Shown here piece by piece: positions 6,093 to 14,105 of a stretch of DNA of 19,358 nt; position 1 is the first letter of the stretch, and each line of letters opens with the position of its first letter. Below the pieces are notes generated by a model. The model did not search any database, had not been told where the DNA came from, and saw only the letters and a program-made list of their open reading frames with translations. The DNA lies in contig CAZNER010000038.1 in NCBI GenBank assembly GCA_964572065.1, positions 1 through 19,358 of the forward strand, written 5' to 3'. A program made the translations under genes and the position numbers. Origin of the DNA: CAZNER01 sp964572065. Lineage in GTDB: Bacteria > Patescibacteriota > Dojkabacteria > JAHIVN01.

Positions 6093-6253
6093 ATTGAACA
6101 CTATATAGAAATGATTGGATCATATATAGAATATTGTTTTCTCTATTTTGTCTAAATAGTCTCTATAGTTCAAACCGAAACTATATATATGAGAAAAAAA
6201 ATATATAGATCATAGTAAAATACAATTAAAATAAATTTTAATAAAAAAAAATT
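6093..6253 (+). promoter_or_regulatory. Promoter/operator region of the surface-protein operon
   Basis: This very AT-rich stretch lies before the RHH gene at 6254. It has repeated ATATAG-like steps (6112, 6125) and an inverted repeat TATAGTT/AACTATA (6164-6170/6179-6185) overlapping a CTATATATAT box at 6181-6190. Such a dyad over a TATA box is typical of autoregulation by an RHH protein such as the one encoded next. The exact promoter is not proven. Confidence 0.4.
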
Positions 6254-6424
6254 ATGTCAAGCACAGAGAAACGCCAGGTTTCATTATATCTCCCAATGAA
6301 TATTTACGAAAAGGTTAAGGAGCTATCGGGGAGATTTGGGTTAACAGTGAATAGTTATATCAAATCGGTGCTCGCAGATTATTTACTAGAAAACAATTTT
6401 TTAACCAAGAGTAAAGAAAAATGA
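6254..6424 (+). CDS. Ribbon-helix-helix (CopG/Arc-type) regulator
   Basis: The 56-residue protein starts at ATG 6254 and stops with a TGA that overlaps the next ATG (ATGA at 6421-6424). It shows the RHH pattern: a short N-terminal beta strand (KRQVSLYLP), helix 1 (NIYEKVKELSGRFG), a turn TVNSY and helix 2 (IKSVLADYLLEN). RHH proteins bind operators as dimers, and this one probably regulates the operon it heads; the dyad at 6164-6185 is a possible target. The ATGA overlap with the next gene implies translational coupling. Confidence 0.8.
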   Translation: MSSTEKRQVSLYLPMNIYEKVKELSGRFGLTVNSYIKSVLADYLLENNFLTKSKEK

Positions 6425-6639
6425 ATGGTGGCGGAATTCGAGGGGAGGATCTCGATTTCATAATAAGATCGTCTAGAGATGTGAGTTTTACATACGGAGT
6501 CTTCCTTTTTCTCATTATCTTAATCGTAGTGATTTCACTTATTTGTATTTTTCTTCTAATCAAGCTAAAACACAAAAAAGCTCTTGTACGGTCGGGATTA
6601 CATGAGATAATTGAAAACTACTACTCTGAGGGATATTAA
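6421..6639 (+). CDS. Small single-span membrane protein
   Basis: This 72-residue protein has a soluble N-terminus of about 24 residues, one strongly hydrophobic span (about residues 25-48, VFLFLIILIVVISLICIFLL) and a basic then acidic C-terminal tail starting KLKHKK. The positive-inside rule places the C-terminus in the cytoplasm. It overlaps the RHH gene by 4 bases and the giant surface gene by 1 base (TAATG), so it is made together with them. No family is recognised; it could be a structural or assembly partner of the surface protein. Confidence 0.7.
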   Translation: MNGGGIRGEDLDFIIRSSRDVSFTYGVFLFLIILIVVISLICIFLLIKLKHKKALVRSGLHEIIENYYSEGY

Positions 6640-9600
6640 TGAAAAGATCAACGAAAAGATTCATTCTTTTTATTTCAATTCTTTCTTTATTATTTTTCCA
6701 ATTGATTCCTGTGAATTCGGATTCATATTTAACTGAAAAACCCTTCACCAGCACAGTAACCAGTTTTGATGCAATCAGTGAAAGCTCCGAAACAACTAAT
6801 TGGATCATGCAGGGAGCAGAGATAACGGCGTTAGAAGATTTTCATGATGATATTGCTACAAATTATTGGAATTTAGTGGATGCAAGCTCTTCTGTAATCA
6901 CAAAAAATAAAAATAGTCTTGGTGATGCCTATGTTCGCGATATTTATCCCGACACGAATTATGGTTCAAACAATTGGTTGGAAGTGCGGGACGATTCTTA
7001 TTCAGAATCTCTTTCTTACATAAAAGTGAGTGCTACACCGTTCGAATATTTTACGTTAAATGAAAGCACGTCTCCTACGCTTTTCCTTTACGTGCAAACC
7101 GCAGTTAATACCCCTTATTTTACCGTGAGACGTAGTGCGACCGACTTTAATGAAGCTACAATCACATGGAATAACCAGCCAGGATACGCTGGTCCCGCTC
7201 TTTTTTGGGATATTTTGCCCGACACCCATTCTTATTGGCTATCTTGCGATATACAATACTACGATACATATTATCTACAACTTCTTGTAGAAGATTATGG
7301 TGACTTGTTAAATTTTGGTTCCCGTGAAGGGTCTTATGATCCCTACATACGATATCAAGTCAATAAAAATTATTTCGGAAGTGGGTACATGTATATGCAA
7401 ACGGATACAACCGAGCAGATCTCGTTGCTCTCGCAAGAGTATGGTACCCATTATACATTAAATGCAGGAGATTATTTTTCTATTGATTTTCAAACCAATT
7501 CCGATTCGAAAATAGAATTATTATTATATAATGATGAAATTCTGAATAAAACCTTGACCCTTTCTCCCTCAGGAAACTCTAATTTTAATCAACATACCGC
7601 ACAGATCGTTGTTGATGAAGATGTAGCATTTGATCAACTCAAAATTAGTGCTACGTTTGAAGATGTTGATTATCTAAAAGTATGGGATATTAAAACCTAT
7701 AAATATACCCCAACCGGGGATTACTATAACTTTTTTGTAGGCTCCTACCGCACCAAAACCCTCGATATTACCGATGATTTCTATAATCTCCGTATTTTTG
7801 AAAACGGAGAGCAAAAAATTAACACGAATCTAACGATCCCGACGGTAAATCATTACGTTTATGAACCTATTTCGACTCTAGAGTGTCGAGTTTCGTTATT
7901 CAATACCGAAGGAACGTATCTTAATTTCTACGAGTATCATGTTTCTGTAAATCGCTCCTTGAATGGAGTTTGGGATGAGATCAATCTAATTGAGAATATT
8001 TTCTATGCAGATATTGATACAAACCTCTATTTTATCGCAATAGATCGATTCGAAACAAATATAACATTAAAAGACTCTATGAAAGTAGTCTCTTCCTTTA
8101 TTGATTTAGAGTTAGAAGTATATCAATTACAAATAAAAAATATGATGGAGTATCAAACGACTGTAGACATCAATGAGACCTACACATATCCGTTACTCCC
8201 ATCCGATTCTCTCTATTTTATGCTCGCAAAGGAATATTATGAAATCGGCTATTATGATGACGATGACGATTATAACCAATTCCTAATTTATTTAGAATCA
8301 AATCAAGCGTATGTTCTAAACCATTCTCAAATGTGTTTTTTAACATATACCAATCAACGAGGGGAATACCTTGAATTCTACAACTACAAAACCTACATTA
8401 ACGGAACTCTGCTCTATCAAAATCTATTTTATGAGGATATTGGGGAAGATGTAAATATTACGATTTCCGATCACTATGATCATCAAGTGCATTCTGAGAT
8501 CTACACTGTAGTCGTGGGAAATAATTATATTCCCATCATTTTAACACAATATAGTCTTAAAGTAATGAATCAGCAAGAGAATTTCAATCATATTAATATC
8601 ACAAGGGATCCCAATTATTATGAATCCGAATATTTCTGGTCCGAATGGATCGCACCAGGAGAGATTATAAAATTTAGTCTATTTGCCGGGTATTATAAAA
8701 TCAATCTCACGGATACTGAGCATGATAGCTATTCCCATTATAGTTATACACTTGTGGGGGATGATATTTTATTAATTACTTCGAATAATACACTAGCTCA
8801 AATAATCTATAACATTGCTAATGTGAATACTACGATCGGCAATCAGATTACTGCGGTAGAAATAAACCTCAGTAATCAAAATAGTGCAATTAATAACTCG
8901 ATTATAAATATTAATATTGATTTGTCTAATGTGAACTCAACCCTAGGAGACTTGCTTACGAATATAGATCTGGATATAACCAATCTCGATAGCGATATCT
9001 CTAATCTCTATACATTTGTAGATAATAGTTTTATTAATCTCGATAACGCAATGAACTCAAGTTTTATTTATATGGAAAACAATATTCTGAATATTAATCA
9101 ATCCATTTCTACACTAGTTATTGGAATAGACAGCAACATCTCTATTATGAATGCAAGCATTCACACACAGTTCATTGAAATGAATAATCAATTTATCATC
9201 ACCCAAACCGTTATGAACCTTTCATTTGCATTCCTCAATCAATCAATAATTCAATTAGCCAATAATATCTCCGATAATCATGTGATTTTGTACAATTTGA
9301 TTGAACAAAAAGCTAATGATATAGATAATAGCTTAATCGACATTCAAACACTTTTAAATTTAGTTAATTCGAGTGTAGCAAATGAAAGCTTAGTGATACA
9401 AACTCTTGTTAATGTCATGAGCAATAATATGACAAATTACTATACAACAATCAATAATTTACTCAATTTAATAGATAATAACATTACTAACAATAACATT
9501 CAACTAGTTTCTATCTTAGATCTTATCGGAAATAATATTACTACGAACCATTTTGTTATACAATCATTATTAGACGTAATTGGGAATAATATTACTACCA

Positions 9601-10304
9601 ATCATATCGAACTCTTAACTAACCTAAATCTTATCAATACCACAATTGGGCAAAATCAGATCGAGCTCATCAATCGAATTCTCCTGGTAAATGATACTAT
9701 CTCTACATTACTACTGGATTTAACGGATCAAGTTTTTTTCATAAACGATACTATTTATACCGCGGTATTGAATCTCTCTACAAGTTTAGAATTCAATTCG
9801 GATTGTATTTTGGGTAATATTTCGCTCACATATCGTCAAAATGAATATCTCACTGAATTATATAAACGGACGATGTTTAGCAAGCTCATCAATTGGAGCG
9901 GAGCAGCCTATAATTATTCGGTTATGGAAGAACGTATAGATCTCTGGGAATTTATTAATAATTATAATGAGCATGCGGTCCAGGTGCAGTTACGATTTCA
10001 CGAGGAGATTGAAACGCTGACCGTTTCCGCACAGAATACCATAACCCAATATCTTCCCTCTGATGAGGTAGAATATCGATTATACTCTATTGCTACCGAA
10101 GACTATCTTACTGAATGGGAGCCACTTCCAGAGAATAAAACGGTTGATTTCGGATTTTATGAGGCTGAAATTCCCGTTATTCCTGAGCCAATTCTCTTTA
10201 GTTTTGATACCTTTCTGTGGTGGATCGTTGTCGTAGTCTGTTTAATTTTAATTCCGATTATTGTTTACATAAAGAAACATAAAACAAAACGGTATTATTC
10301 ATAA
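6639..10304 (+). CDS. Giant surface protein: signal peptide, DNRLRE-like domain, coiled-coil stalk, C-terminal anchor
   Basis: This 1221-residue secreted, membrane-anchored protein begins with a signal peptide (residues 1-28, basic start, hydrophobic core, PVNSDS). Residues about 95-245 match the DNRLRE (disaggregatase-related repeat) pattern of archaeal surface proteins: DAYVRDIYPDTNYGS, then ATITWNNQPG, then GSREGSYDPYI. Several beta-rich segments follow (about 245-715), with an acidic YYDDDDDYN loop. Residues about 720-1060 form a long coiled coil rich in Asn, Ile and Leu with many NxT/S sequons; from about 947 there are 18-residue units starting NNIT. A small beta domain, a TM helix (about 1192-1211) and a basic tail KKHKTKRYYS end it. 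Few cysteines are present. It may be an adhesin or S-layer-associated stalk, or a virion spike; the sequence does not decide between them. Confidence 0.85.
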   Translation: MKRSTKRFILFISILSLLFFQLIPVNSDSYLTEKPFTSTVTSFDAISESSETTNWIMQGAEITALEDFHDDIATNYWNLVDASSSVITKNKNSLGDAYVRDIYPDTNYGSNNWLEVRDDSYSESLSYIKVSATPFEYFTLNESTSPTLFLYVQTAVNTPYFTVRRSATDFNEATITWNNQPGYAGPALFWDILPDTHSYWLSCDIQYYDTYYLQLLVEDYGDLLNFGSREGSYDPYIRYQVNKNYFGSGYMYMQTDTTEQISLLSQEYGTHYTLNAGDYFSIDFQTNSDSKIELLLYNDEILNKTLTLSPSGNSNFNQHTAQIVVDEDVAFDQLKISATFEDVDYLKVWDIKTYKYTPTGDYYNFFVGSYRTKTLDITDDFYNLRIFENGEQKINTNLTIPTVNHYVYEPISTLECRVSLFNTEGTYLNFYEYHVSVNRSLNGVWDEINLIENIFYADIDTNLYFIAIDRFETNITLKDSMKVVSSFIDLELEVYQLQIKNMMEYQTTVDINETYTYPLLPSDSLYFMLAKEYYEIGYYDDDDDYNQFLIYLESNQAYVLNHSQMCFLTYTNQRGEYLEFYNYKTYINGTLLYQNLFYEDIGEDVNITISDHYDHQVHSEIYTVVVGNNYIPIILTQYSLKVMNQQENFNHINITRDPNYYESEYFWSEWIAPGEIIKFSLFAGYYKINLTDTEHDSYSHYSYTLVGDDILLITSNNTLAQIIYNIANVNTTIGNQITAVEINLSNQNSAINNSIININIDLSNVNSTLGDLLTNIDLDITNLDSDISNLYTFVDNSFINLDNAMNSSFIYMENNILNINQSISTLVIGIDSNISIMNASIHTQFIEMNNQFIITQTVMNLSFAFLNQSIIQLANNISDNHVILYNLIEQKANDIDNSLIDIQTLLNLVNSSVANESLVIQTLVNVMSNNMTNYYTTINNLLNLIDNNITNNNIQLVSILDLIGNNITTNHFVIQSLLDVIGNNITTNHIELLTNLNLINTTIGQNQIELINRILLVNDTISTLLLDLTDQVFFINDTIYTAVLNLSTSLEFNSDCILGNISLTYRQNEYLTELYKRTMFSKLINWSGAAYNYSVMEERIDLWEFINNYNEHAVQVQLRFHEEIETLTVSAQNTITQYLPSDEVEYRLYSIATEDYLTEWEPLPENKTVDFGFYEAEIPVIPEPILFSFDTFLWWIVVVVCLILIPIIVYIKKHKTKRYYS
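9477..9638 (+). repeat. Three 54-bp tandem units in the coiled-coil stalk
   Basis: Units begin at 9477, 9531 and 9585, each opening with AATAA(C/T)ATTACTA and encoding NNITNN or NNITTN followed by a 12-residue hydrophobic helix. The period of 18 residues equals a heptad plus a hendecad. Weaker units continue to about 9800. The repeats sit inside the surface-protein gene. Confidence 0.7.
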
Positions 10305-10306
10305 CC

Positions 10307-10576
10307 ATGAAAAAGAAGAGAGCTCTTGATTGGGATTTGGATTTGGATGTTGATGAGGAGAAGTATAGATCCCCTCAACATGAGATTGAAAGATACCACA
10401 AAGCCTTAGGCGTTTTTCTGTTTCTCTCTATTCCTTTTTTATTTTTTATGTTCCTGTTAAATATGAATTTGATGTATCACATCGATCTTTTTTCATTGTT
10501 AATCTCTTGGGGGCCGTGGTTTCTTTTGTTTTTGTTAGTGTTATATTTATCGTATTTATTTCTAAAATATTATTAA
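10307..10576 (+). CDS. Two-span membrane protein with an acidic N-terminal tail
   Basis: The protein has 89 residues. The N-terminal 34 residues are highly charged (DWDLDLDVDEEKY), followed by two hydrophobic spans (about 35-53, GVFLFLSIPFLFFMF, and about 66-88, WGPWFLLFLLVLYLSYLFL). The ATG is two bases after the surface-protein stop, so it is clearly in the same operon. Both termini probably face the cytoplasm. No family is recognised. Small membrane proteins flank the giant protein on both sides, which suggests an envelope complex. Confidence 0.7.
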   Translation: MKKKRALDWDLDLDVDEEKYRSPQHEIERYHKALGVFLFLSIPFLFFMFLLNMNLMYHIDLFSLLISWGPWFLLFLLVLYLSYLFLKYY

Positions 10577-10589
10577 AGAAAGAAAAATC

Positions 10590-11576
10590 ATGCAGATTGA
10601 AGAAAAAGTAAGCCAAAACGAAAAACCTCTAGACTTTTACCGAATGTGTTGGCCTGATTTTGATGAAGATGATTTAAGATACGAGCAAGATTACGACAAA
10701 GATCTCGATGAATACCTCAGCAATAAGGAGCCATCCCACGGCACGCATATTCTAGGTGCTCTTACCGACTTAAGCTATAAGTATTTCGTTAAAGATAACA
10801 ACTCATATACAAAAAATAGAGCAGCGTTAATTACATTGAAAAAGGACGTTCAAACAAATCGTCTACAACCCGCATTTAATTCGTATCGCGTGTGTTTTGA
10901 TCGAATGATCCCACTATTAGAAAGTTATATAAGCAAATTCTTGATTACCGAACAGCTCGCGTTTCTATTCTCCTTCCTGGACGAGGCAAAGCTAAGATTA
11001 CATATTGCTCGCATGCCTGAAGAGATCAATTTTGAAGGGTTTGTGTTCACGGAGAGACAGTGCTTCGACGAGATTAGAAAGAAAACAAAATGGCACCAAG
11101 TGGAGAGAGATATCAGCATATTTCAAGAGAAACCATTTTATACCCTTCGACAATTAGCTAAACGCTACGGTATTAAATATAACTCTATCTCCTCGGTTGT
11201 TAGTAAAGTCCAAGGAGCGATAAATGAGATCATCGGAAAGAAATTCGAGGAATTCATACTTGAGAAGCTACGAGCCTCAAAATTGTTCGAGAAAGTAGAA
11301 CGAAAAGGAGGTGTGGGGGAGCCGGATATCCTGGCCTATAAAAACAAAGAGAAATTGTATGTGTACTCTTTAAAATGCCTCAAATTAGAATCATCTCCCT
11401 ATTGGCTTATTAAAGGAGAATTGCTTCCGGAGCTCGAATACGCAAAATTATGCTCACAAGATTACGAAATTCATTTGATTTTGCTCGTTTTCGACTCATT
11501 TAACCAAAAAATAATTAATATAGAAATTGATTATAACAACCCATCAAATATAGAATTGACTAAATTTTTGAAATAA
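10590..11576 (+). CDS. HTH plus PD-(D/E)XK-type nuclease-like protein
   Basis: This 328-residue soluble protein has a helical region at 1-180 (function unknown), then a helix-turn-helix at about 184-205 (FYTLRQLAKRYGIKYNSISS), then a C-terminal domain with a restriction-endonuclease-like layout: a glutamate-bearing helix (KKFEEFILEKL, 217-227), GEPD with D246, and YVYSLKC with K262. This fits a (E)...D...(S/E)xK active site in which Ser260 replaces the usual acidic residue, a substitution that occurs in some families. It could cut or process DNA, or be a non-catalytic DNA-binding relative. The gene starts 14 bases after the preceding one. A DNA nuclease in an operon with surface proteins is unexpected. 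Confidence 0.6.
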   Translation: MQIEEKVSQNEKPLDFYRMCWPDFDEDDLRYEQDYDKDLDEYLSNKEPSHGTHILGALTDLSYKYFVKDNNSYTKNRAALITLKKDVQTNRLQPAFNSYRVCFDRMIPLLESYISKFLITEQLAFLFSFLDEAKLRLHIARMPEEINFEGFVFTERQCFDEIRKKTKWHQVERDISIFQEKPFYTLRQLAKRYGIKYNSISSVVSKVQGAINEIIGKKFEEFILEKLRASKLFEKVERKGGVGEPDILAYKNKEKLYVYSLKCLKLESSPYWLIKGELLPELEYAKLCSQDYEIHLILLVFDSFNQKIINIEIDYNNPSNIELTKFLK

Positions 11577-11581
11577 TTATT

Positions 11582-11896
11582 ATGATAGGCCATAGAAGCA
11601 AACTAAATGATTTTTTCTCTGAGGAGGAGCTCGCTGAGATTCTCTCCGATCTGTTTGATTTTTATCTCAAGTATATTCAAAAGCACACATATTTTAAACT
11701 AACTCCGATAGCAAAACAATTTTTGGAGAATACGGAGATCTCCTCTGATCATATTCGCTCACTAGTTTGTTTGTTGAGAGAGTTTAATTGCAAGCTACAA
11801 GAGCTGAATATTGTAGAACAATATGCGAAAGGGTGTCGAAAGACATTTAAACGGGATAAAGAAGTACTAGACGAGCTCGTTTGTATGCAAGATTAA
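11582..11896 (+). CDS. Unknown small helical protein, operon end
   Basis: The 104-residue protein is nearly all alpha-helical by composition (SEEELAEILSDLFDFYLKY...), with a basic stretch KGCRKTFKRDK near the C-terminus and no recognised motif. The ATG follows the nuclease stop by five bases without a clear Shine-Dalgarno, so expression probably depends on coupling. It may be a partner of the nuclease-like protein, but that is inferred only from adjacency. Confidence 0.6.
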   Translation: MIGHRSKLNDFFSEEELAEILSDLFDFYLKYIQKHTYFKLTPIAKQFLENTEISSDHIRSLVCLLREFNCKLQELNIVEQYAKGCRKTFKRDKEVLDELVCMQD

Positions 11897-11903
11897 TTTT
11901 CCC

Positions 11904-11961
11904 ATTTTGTATATACAAAATTTTATAAACCAATATTACCTCTCAGATCTTGTATATACAA
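11904..11961. promoter_or_regulatory. Two TTGTATATACAA palindromic operators around a TATA box
   Basis: A perfect 18-bp palindrome at 11904-11921 (ATTTTGTATATACAAAAT) and a 12-bp copy at 11950-11961 are centred 43 bp apart, four helical turns. A TATA-like TTTATAAA lies between (11922-11929), 5' of the gene at 11979. Related TTGTATAC sites occur upstream of the RHH gene at 14889, so the same repressor may act at both. Confidence 0.6.
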
Positions 11962-11978
11962 AATAAATATGATGATTT

Positions 11979-12284
11979 ATGATGGTATCACCCGAAAAAT
12001 ATTATAGTGTAAAAAATTATTATCCTAATGCTGTATATCCTCGAAATGACGGTTCCCAGACGATAATTAAAACGATTAGAATTTCACATGAAGAGAATCT
12101 GATGTGGGACTCAAAAAAGATTCATGCTTTATTGTCAGGGAGATTAGAAAACGAGCGAGAATTATCACTATTGAGAGAATTGTATAAAATTGTAAAGGCA
12201 AAAATGAAAACCGTTAAAAAATTAACGGTAAAAGAATCAAAAACCCTAGAATTCATAGAAGATATTCTAAACATAGAAAACTAA
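11979..12284 (+). CDS. Unknown small protein under palindromic operator control
   Basis: The 101-residue protein has a mixed N-terminal half (PEKYYSVKNYYPNAVYPRND), a central helix pair and a very basic C-terminal helix (KAKMKTVKKLTVKESK). No family is recognised. The ATG at 11979 lies 17 bases downstream of the second TTGTATATACAA palindrome, so transcription is probably repressed by a protein bound there; the transcript may have a very short leader. It converges with the AbrB-like gene on the other strand, the stops being only 7 bases apart. Confidence 0.6.
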   Translation: MMVSPEKYYSVKNYYPNAVYPRNDGSQTIIKTIRISHEENLMWDSKKIHALLSGRLENERELSLLRELYKIVKAKMKTVKKLTVKESKTLEFIEDILNIEN

Positions 12285-12291
12285 CTATCTT

Positions 12292-12465
12292 TTATTCTTC
12301 TTTTTTCCATAAAAAGAGGCCTTTTTTGCCATCAATTTCTTTAATTACTAATTTTATAGTATCTTTATGCGTAAAGCCTAAATCACGAGCTATAGCTATG
12401 GGAATATTGATTCTCCCTGAACCTGAATTTTCGTAATAATAGTATTTTGTATAATTTCCATTCAT
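12292..12465 (-). CDS. AbrB/SpoVT (swapped-hairpin) DNA-binding protein
   Basis: A 57-residue protein is encoded on the minus strand from ATG 12465-12463 to TAA at 12292. The pattern SGSGRINIPIAIARDLGFTH followed by DTIKLVIKEIDGKKGLFLW is that of AbrB/MazE-type domains: Gly-Arg-Ile-x-Ile-Pro, a helix with Leu-Gly, then two strands. Such proteins bind DNA as dimers, as antitoxins or transition-state regulators. No toxin gene is next to it. It is transcribed divergently from the RHH gene at 12560 through a shared AT-rich intergenic region (12466-12559), which probably carries both promoters. Confidence 0.8.
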   Translation of the reverse strand: MNGNYTKYYYYENSGSGRINIPIAIARDLGFTHKDTIKLVIKEIDGKKGLFLWKKEE

Positions 12466-12559
12466 GTATTAATAATTATGATAAGATTTATTAATACTTT
12501 ATTCTACTATTCATATATCTAACCATAAACATTAATATAAAAATAATGTGATTAAAAAT

Positions 12560-12886
12560 ATGGCTGAAAATGAGAATTTTGATATGTCCTATTTGATAAT
12601 GATTGAGTCCAAAACTTTACCCTTGGAAATCGTGAAATTATTAAGAGAAAACGGTATATCTTTTAAAGGTTTGAAATGCTTTAGTCTGAAAGAAGAAAAG
12701 AATGAGGGCCAAGATATTGAAAATGTCTCTATCTCGATACCTGTGGAAGTATATGATAAAATTGCAGAATTATGTCGAATAATGAACTGGCCTCCAAGGG
12801 AGAAAATAGTTAAACTTCTCGAAACTGCAGTAAATAGTGCTGAGATTGTATCTGAAGGGGGATTCAAGAAAATCTATAATTTTTAA
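12560..12886 (+). CDS. C-terminal ribbon-helix-helix protein
   Basis: The 108-residue protein is read from ATG 12560; an in-frame GTG at 12548 would add four residues. The N-terminal half (YLIMIESKTLPLEIVKLLRE) looks like a small alpha/beta partner domain. The C-terminal half contains a strand ENVSISIPVE, then helix VYDKIAELCRIMN, turn PPREK and helix IVKLLETAVNS, an RHH-like fold. The upstream DNA lacks a Shine-Dalgarno, so leaderless translation is likely. A T9 run at 12890-12898 would terminate it. It may be a plasmid-type copy control or partition regulator; the parB remnant follows directly. Confidence 0.6.
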   Translation: MAENENFDMSYLIMIESKTLPLEIVKLLRENGISFKGLKCFSLKEEKNEGQDIENVSISIPVEVYDKIAELCRIMNWPPREKIVKLLETAVNSAEIVSEGGFKKIYNF

Positions 12887-12889
12887 ATC

Positions 12890-12898
12890 TTTTTTTTT
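12890..12898 (+). terminator. T9 terminator after the RHH gene
   Basis: Nine T residues follow the TAA at 12884-12886 directly. This matches the oligo-T terminators used by archaeal RNA polymerase. Confidence 0.45.
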
Positions 12899-12991
12899 AT
12901 TTGTTCCTAAATTTTTATCTAAATCAGATTTTTCCACTTTACTAAATTTGGACTAAAATCTATATTGGATACAATTCGATTAAAACAATAA

Positions 12992-13309
12992 TCTTATCTG
13001 AAAAAAAATCAAAGAGAAAATCTCACACCTATCGAAACGGGTCGAATGTATAGGAACTTGATGGATAATCTTCCGTCTAATGGAAATAAGAATTTAAAAA
13101 ATTTTGAAATCTCGGATTCTCAGAAAATCGGCAAGATATCTAAACAAATGAAGATCAGTACCCAATCAGTAAGAAACTACATTTCTCTGATGGATTTACC
13201 CAAAGAAATATAAGATTTGATCGAAGTGAATTTCCATGATAATAAATCTCAATTTCTCAAAAAAACCATTCTTGGGAAATTATGCATTAAAAGCATGAGA
13301 TTAATATAG
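12992..13309 (+). pseudogene. parB-like gene remnant
   Basis: A frame without a start codon reads NQRENLTPIETGRMYRNLMD, then an HTH (KIGKISKQMKISTQSVRNYI), then SLMDLPKEI and an in-frame TAA at 13211-13213; the frame then continues sensibly (DLIEVNFHDNKSQFLKK) to TAG at 13307. This is the signature of the central part of ParB/Spo0J: the (E)NxxRExLxPxE region, an HTH and a LxLPxEI helix. The N-terminal GExR domain is missing and stops at 12989 and 13211 break it. It is therefore a relic of partition machinery, and a separate intact ParB-like gene lies at 18631. Confidence 0.75.
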
Positions 13310-13610
13310 GGATAGGTATTTTTTTGATATATCATGCAACTTATAGCATATTTATCAAACTTTCGAAAAACCATTCAAAAAAAGCCGATTTCGAAACGTT
13401 TTTTGAAAACTAATAATAATCATTACAATTATTTTTAATTCTTTGAACGGTCCAGGGGTCATTGATTGGATGACACCTTAGATTTGTTTAAAAAACCAAT
13501 ATTATTATTGGAATAATTTCAGATTTCTCACAAAAATACTGAACAAAACCATATGAGTAATAACCCATATCTGGGGTTTCTCCTATAGCGAAAATAAACG
13601 CTTTTGGAGT
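13310..13610. other. Gene-free region with hairpins
   Basis: No ORF is supportable here. Structures: CCAATA/TATTGG (about 13486-13501), AACCC/GGGTT (about 13562-13578), and a nested stem CTCC..AGCG/CGCT..GGAG at 13580-13609. The last two are adjacent, at the downstream end of the minus-strand operon. Confidence 0.4.
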
Positions 13611-13634
13611 GGACAAAAAAGAAAATAAAAAAAA
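13611..13634 (-). terminator. T-rich terminator of the minus-strand operon
   Basis: On the minus strand the bases right after the stop at 13635 read TTTTTTTTATTTTCTTTTTT, a typical archaeal oligo-T terminator, followed by the nested hairpin at 13580-13609. Confidence 0.5.
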
Positions 13635-14102
13635 TTAATTAATTAGTTCTACATTCTCTAGTATAGGAGAGGATTCAATTGATTCTCGAGGAGCTACTGG
13701 CCGTAGGAACTCATGATAATTGAATTTCTCTCCTCTAAAAATCATTTTTAATTCTTTCACTACTACGTTGAATTCTACTTTAAATTGTTCTCTTTCAGGT
13801 CTATGCTCATCTTGTTTTATTCGTTCAATAGGATTTACATTTGTATATGGTAAACCTTTATTTTTCAGCTCTTTTAGTTGTTTTTTTAAGAATTTGATCT
13901 CACATTTCAAAAAATTAAGATCAAGATCATATTTTCCCGGTTGTGCCAAATTTGGCACTAGTGGATCCCGACCCGGATTCAAATCCCGGAGGGTGATAAT
14001 TCGATAGCAGGTAGGACCATACCCTCTCTCAATTGATTCCTTTGACGTGAGAACCCTATTACAACGCTTACATTTCACAATTTCACTCATTTCAATACTC
14101 AC
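13635..14102 (-). CDS. DUF6011-like zinc-binding protein
   Basis: The 155-residue protein has an N-terminal motif C11-x2-C14, then LTSKESIERGYGPTC with C32, closely following the DUF6011 pattern (CxxC...LxxxxSxxxGxGPxC) found in many phage and plasmid proteins. A basic coiled-coil-like helix follows (FLKKQLKELKNKG, about 71-83), and the rest is unrecognised. ATG 14102 is three bases after the preceding gene in the operon. DUF6011 proteins are thought to bind zinc and probably nucleic acid, but the exact job here is unknown. Confidence 0.7.
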   Translation of the reverse strand: MSIEMSEIVKCKRCNRVLTSKESIERGYGPTCYRIITLRDLNPGRDPLVPNLAQPGKYDLDLNFLKCEIKFLKKQLKELKNKGLPYTNVNPIERIKQDEHRPEREQFKVEFNVVVKELKMIFRGEKFNYHEFLRPVAPRESIESSPILENVELIN

Positions 14103-14105
14103 CTA

